Source of the DNA: Bacillus swezeyi
GTDB taxonomy: Bacteria; Bacillota; Bacilli; Bacillales; Bacillaceae
Direction: 5' to 3'
NCBI RefSeq assembly: GCF_001969815.1
Contig: NZ_MRBK01000011.1
Location: forward strand, 1 to 64,000
Length of the DNA: 64,000 bases
The stretch's first letter is position 1, and each line of letters opens with the position of its first letter. The position numbers and the translations under genes are program-made. The notes under the pieces are model-generated. The model made no database searches. It was not told the DNA's origin and saw only the letters and a list, made by a program, of their open reading frames with translations. Shown one piece after another: positions 62,640 through 64,000 of this stretch.

Positions 62640-63433
62640 TATCGTTGCAAAACTTAAATGTGATGCGTCCTGAAGAAGTCCGCGGATTGATCCGGCAGGG
62701 CAGACTTTCAGAACCGACGGCCGGCATGGCCGCGGGCTACACTCAGGCGAATTTGGTTATTTTGAAAAAGGAGCTGGCCTTTGAATTTCTGTTGTTTTGC
62801 CAGCGGAATCAAAAGCCCTGTCCGATTCTGGATGTCACAGATCCAGGTTCCCCCGTCCCGTCTATCGTAGCGCCAGGCGCCGATATTCGCACCGATTTTC
62901 CGAAATACCGCGTGTACAATAGCGGGAAACTGACGGAAGAAGTAACAGATATCTCACCGTTATGGGAGGACGATATGGTCGGCTTTTTAATCGGCTGCAG
63001 CTTCACATTCGAACAAGCGTTGTTAAACAACGGTATTCCCGTCAGACACATTGAAGAAAAGCGAAATGTTCCGATGTATCAAACGAATATTCCATGTGTA
63101 CAGGCGGGCCGTTTTCAAGGACCGATGGTCGTCAGCATGCGGCCGATTCCGGAAGAACAGGTAGTGCGGGCCGTTCAGGTTACATCAAGGTTTCCCGCCG
63201 TCCACGGAGGTCCGGTTCATATTGGCCGTCCTGAAGCCATCGGTATTCAAGACATCGCCAACCCTGATTTCGGTGACGCGGTGACGATCAAAGAAGGGGA
63301 AGTTCCGGTATTTTGGGCATGCGGTGTTACACCACAGGCTGTCGCTATGCATGTGAAGCCGGAGCTGATGATTACACATTCACCGGGTCATATGCTGATC
63401 ACGGATGTGCGGGATGAACAGTTTGGTGTTTGA
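62630..63433 (+). CDS. ycsI: YcsI, D-glutamate-cyclase-like DUF1445 protein
   Basis: A 267-aa DUF1445 protein if started at the ATG overlapping the ycsG stop; TTG at 62645 (262 aa) or the ATG at 62663 (256 aa) are alternatives, and no start has a strong SD. RQGRLSEPTAGMAAGYTQAN near residue 20, DDMVGFLIGCSFTFEQAL near 115 and HSPGHMLITDVRDEQF at the end are family signatures. Mammalian relatives are D-glutamate cyclases making 5-oxo-D-proline, which fits the operon; activity here is not proven. Confidence 0.85.
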   Translation: MGMISLQNLNVMRPEEVRGLIRQGRLSEPTAGMAAGYTQANLVILKKELAFEFLLFCQRNQKPCPILDVTDPGSPVPSIVAPGADIRTDFPKYRVYNSGKLTEEVTDISPLWEDDMVGFLIGCSFTFEQALLNNGIPVRHIEEKRNVPMYQTNIPCVQAGRFQGPMVVSMRPIPEEQVVRAVQVTSRFPAVHGGPVHIGRPEAIGIQDIANPDFGDAVTIKEGEVPVFWACGVTPQAVAMHVKPELMITHSPGHMLITDVRDEQFGV

Positions 63434-63441
63434 TAACATGT

Positions 63442-63477
63442 AAAATCAATACAGATCAGTTTGTCTGTATTGATTTT
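63442..63477 (+). terminator. perfect hairpin between ycsI and pxpB
   Basis: AAAATCAATACAGA / TCTGTATTGATTTT, 14-bp perfect stem with an 8-nt loop and a T-rich 3' side. It sits inside an operon, so it may be a partial terminator, a processing site or a stability element. Confidence 0.6.
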
Positions 63478-63500
63478 TGATTTAGGGGAGTGGTGTAGAA

Positions 63501-64000
63501 TTGAAAAATGTATCTGGTGTAAAAATGGCGCCGCTCGGGGACTCTGCGGTCATCATTCAGCTTGGAACCGACATAAATGAACAGACACAGCTTTTGGCAA
63601 GTGCCCTGACAAAACAACTTGAAAACGATCCGTTCCCAGGCTTCATTGAATGTGTACCAGCTTTCACGAGCGTAACCGTTTTTTATCATCCTTTTGAAGT
63701 ATATCAACAGATGAAGAACAGCACGTCTTTTGATTCTCCGTATGAAAAGGTTAAAACCCTCATCAAAAAAAGCATCCAAGAGCTGACGATAGAAGAAGAA
63801 GCAGAAAAACGCACGGTTGAAATTCCCGTCTGCTATGGAGGCCGTTTCGGTCCCGATTTGGAGGAAGTGGCCCGGATCAACGGTCTGACTCCAAAAGAAG
63901 TGATTGACATCCACACAGCAGGTGAATACCTCGTATATATGATCGGCTTCGCGCCGGGATTCCCTTATTTAGGCGGTATGTCGGAAAAAATAGCTGCGCC
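63501..64000 (+). CDS. pxpB: 5-oxoprolinase subunit B (PxpB, KipI), 3' end outside the window
   Basis: The first 166 codons of a protein of about 240 aa. TTG start at 63501 (KNVSGVKMAPLGDSAVIIQL follows) with GGGGAGTGG upstream. LGDSAVIIQLG near residue 11 and VEIPVCYGGRFGPDLEEVA near 112 followed by YMIGFAPGFPYLGGM near 147 are the allophanate-hydrolase-subunit-1 family signatures. It works with PxpA and PxpC; in B. subtilis KipI also inhibits sporulation kinase KinA. Confidence 0.93.
   Translation, partial: MKNVSGVKMAPLGDSAVIIQLGTDINEQTQLLASALTKQLENDPFPGFIECVPAFTSVTVFYHPFEVYQQMKNSTSFDSPYEKVKTLIKKSIQELTIEEEAEKRTVEIPVCYGGRFGPDLEEVARINGLTPKEVIDIHTAGEYLVYMIGFAPGFPYLGGMSEKIAA

Overview
The window is a contiguous piece of a Bacillus chromosome, most likely the B. 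licheniformis / B. paralicheniformis group. Gene order and protein similarity, recalled from B. subtilis and not searched, follow the B. subtilis segment yczF-gerK-yclHIJK-yclMNOPQ ... ycnBCDE-yczG-gabRTD ... ycnIJK ... ycsD-ycsE-ycsF-ycsG-ycsI-kipI. Several blocks between these are not at this place in B. subtilis: a MerR/TipAS regulator, an MCP, the hxl genes, a PEP-mutase-like gene, a permease inside gabTD, the nas operon, a GDPD/GntR/dicarboxylate-carrier cluster, and a cell-wall protein plus PTS/transketolase island. No rRNA, tRNA, CRISPR array or complete insertion sequence was found.

Region 1 (1-17 kb): a spore-germination receptor operon (gerKA-gerKC-gerKB) is preceded by divergent yczF and followed by a MerR-type regulator. 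Next come an ABC exporter (yclHI) divergent from its probable two-component system (yclJK), a chemotaxis receptor with a sigma-D-like promoter, aspartokinase yclM, and the Fur-boxed petrobactin-type siderophore importer yclNOPQ.

Region 2 (17-19.5 kb): an AT-richer ribulose-monophosphate pathway block, hxlB-hxlA and divergent hxlR, is bounded by an IS1182-like transposase scrap on one side and a gene fragment plus a 42-bp palindrome on the other. Its HxlR is an unusual tandem two-domain protein.

Region 3 (19.5-34.6 kb): ycnB/ycnC multidrug efflux, a PEP-mutase-superfamily enzyme, nfrA2-ycnE, yczG, GABA catabolism (gabR divergent from gabT-permease-gabD), a DMT exporter, decayed gene remnants, and the copper genes ycnK-ycnJ-ycnI.

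Region 4 (34.6-43.9 kb): the assimilatory nitrate/nitrite reductase operon nasB-C-D-E-F has a TnrA-like box upstream of nasB and an internal promoter region with an NsrR-like dyad upstream of nasD. The nitrate transporter nasA is not next to it.

Region 5 (43.9-59.5 kb): accessory functions. A GDPD phosphodiesterase and GntR regulator lie divergent from a DASS dicarboxylate carrier with a cre site. After a VOC protein, ycsD and a YrpD-like secreted protein come a large LPDTA-anchored protein with six near-identical repeats and a five-gene operon: PRD regulator carrying EIIB and EIIA domains, EIIB, EIIC, and transketolase N- and C-halves. An 83-bp diverged repeat flanks the wall-protein gene.

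Region 6 (59.5-64 kb): ycsE (HAD phosphatase), then the 5-oxoproline (pyroglutamate) operon pxpA(ycsF)-ycsG-ycsI-pxpB(kipI), the last gene cut by the window end. An IclR-type palindrome overlaps the likely promoter.
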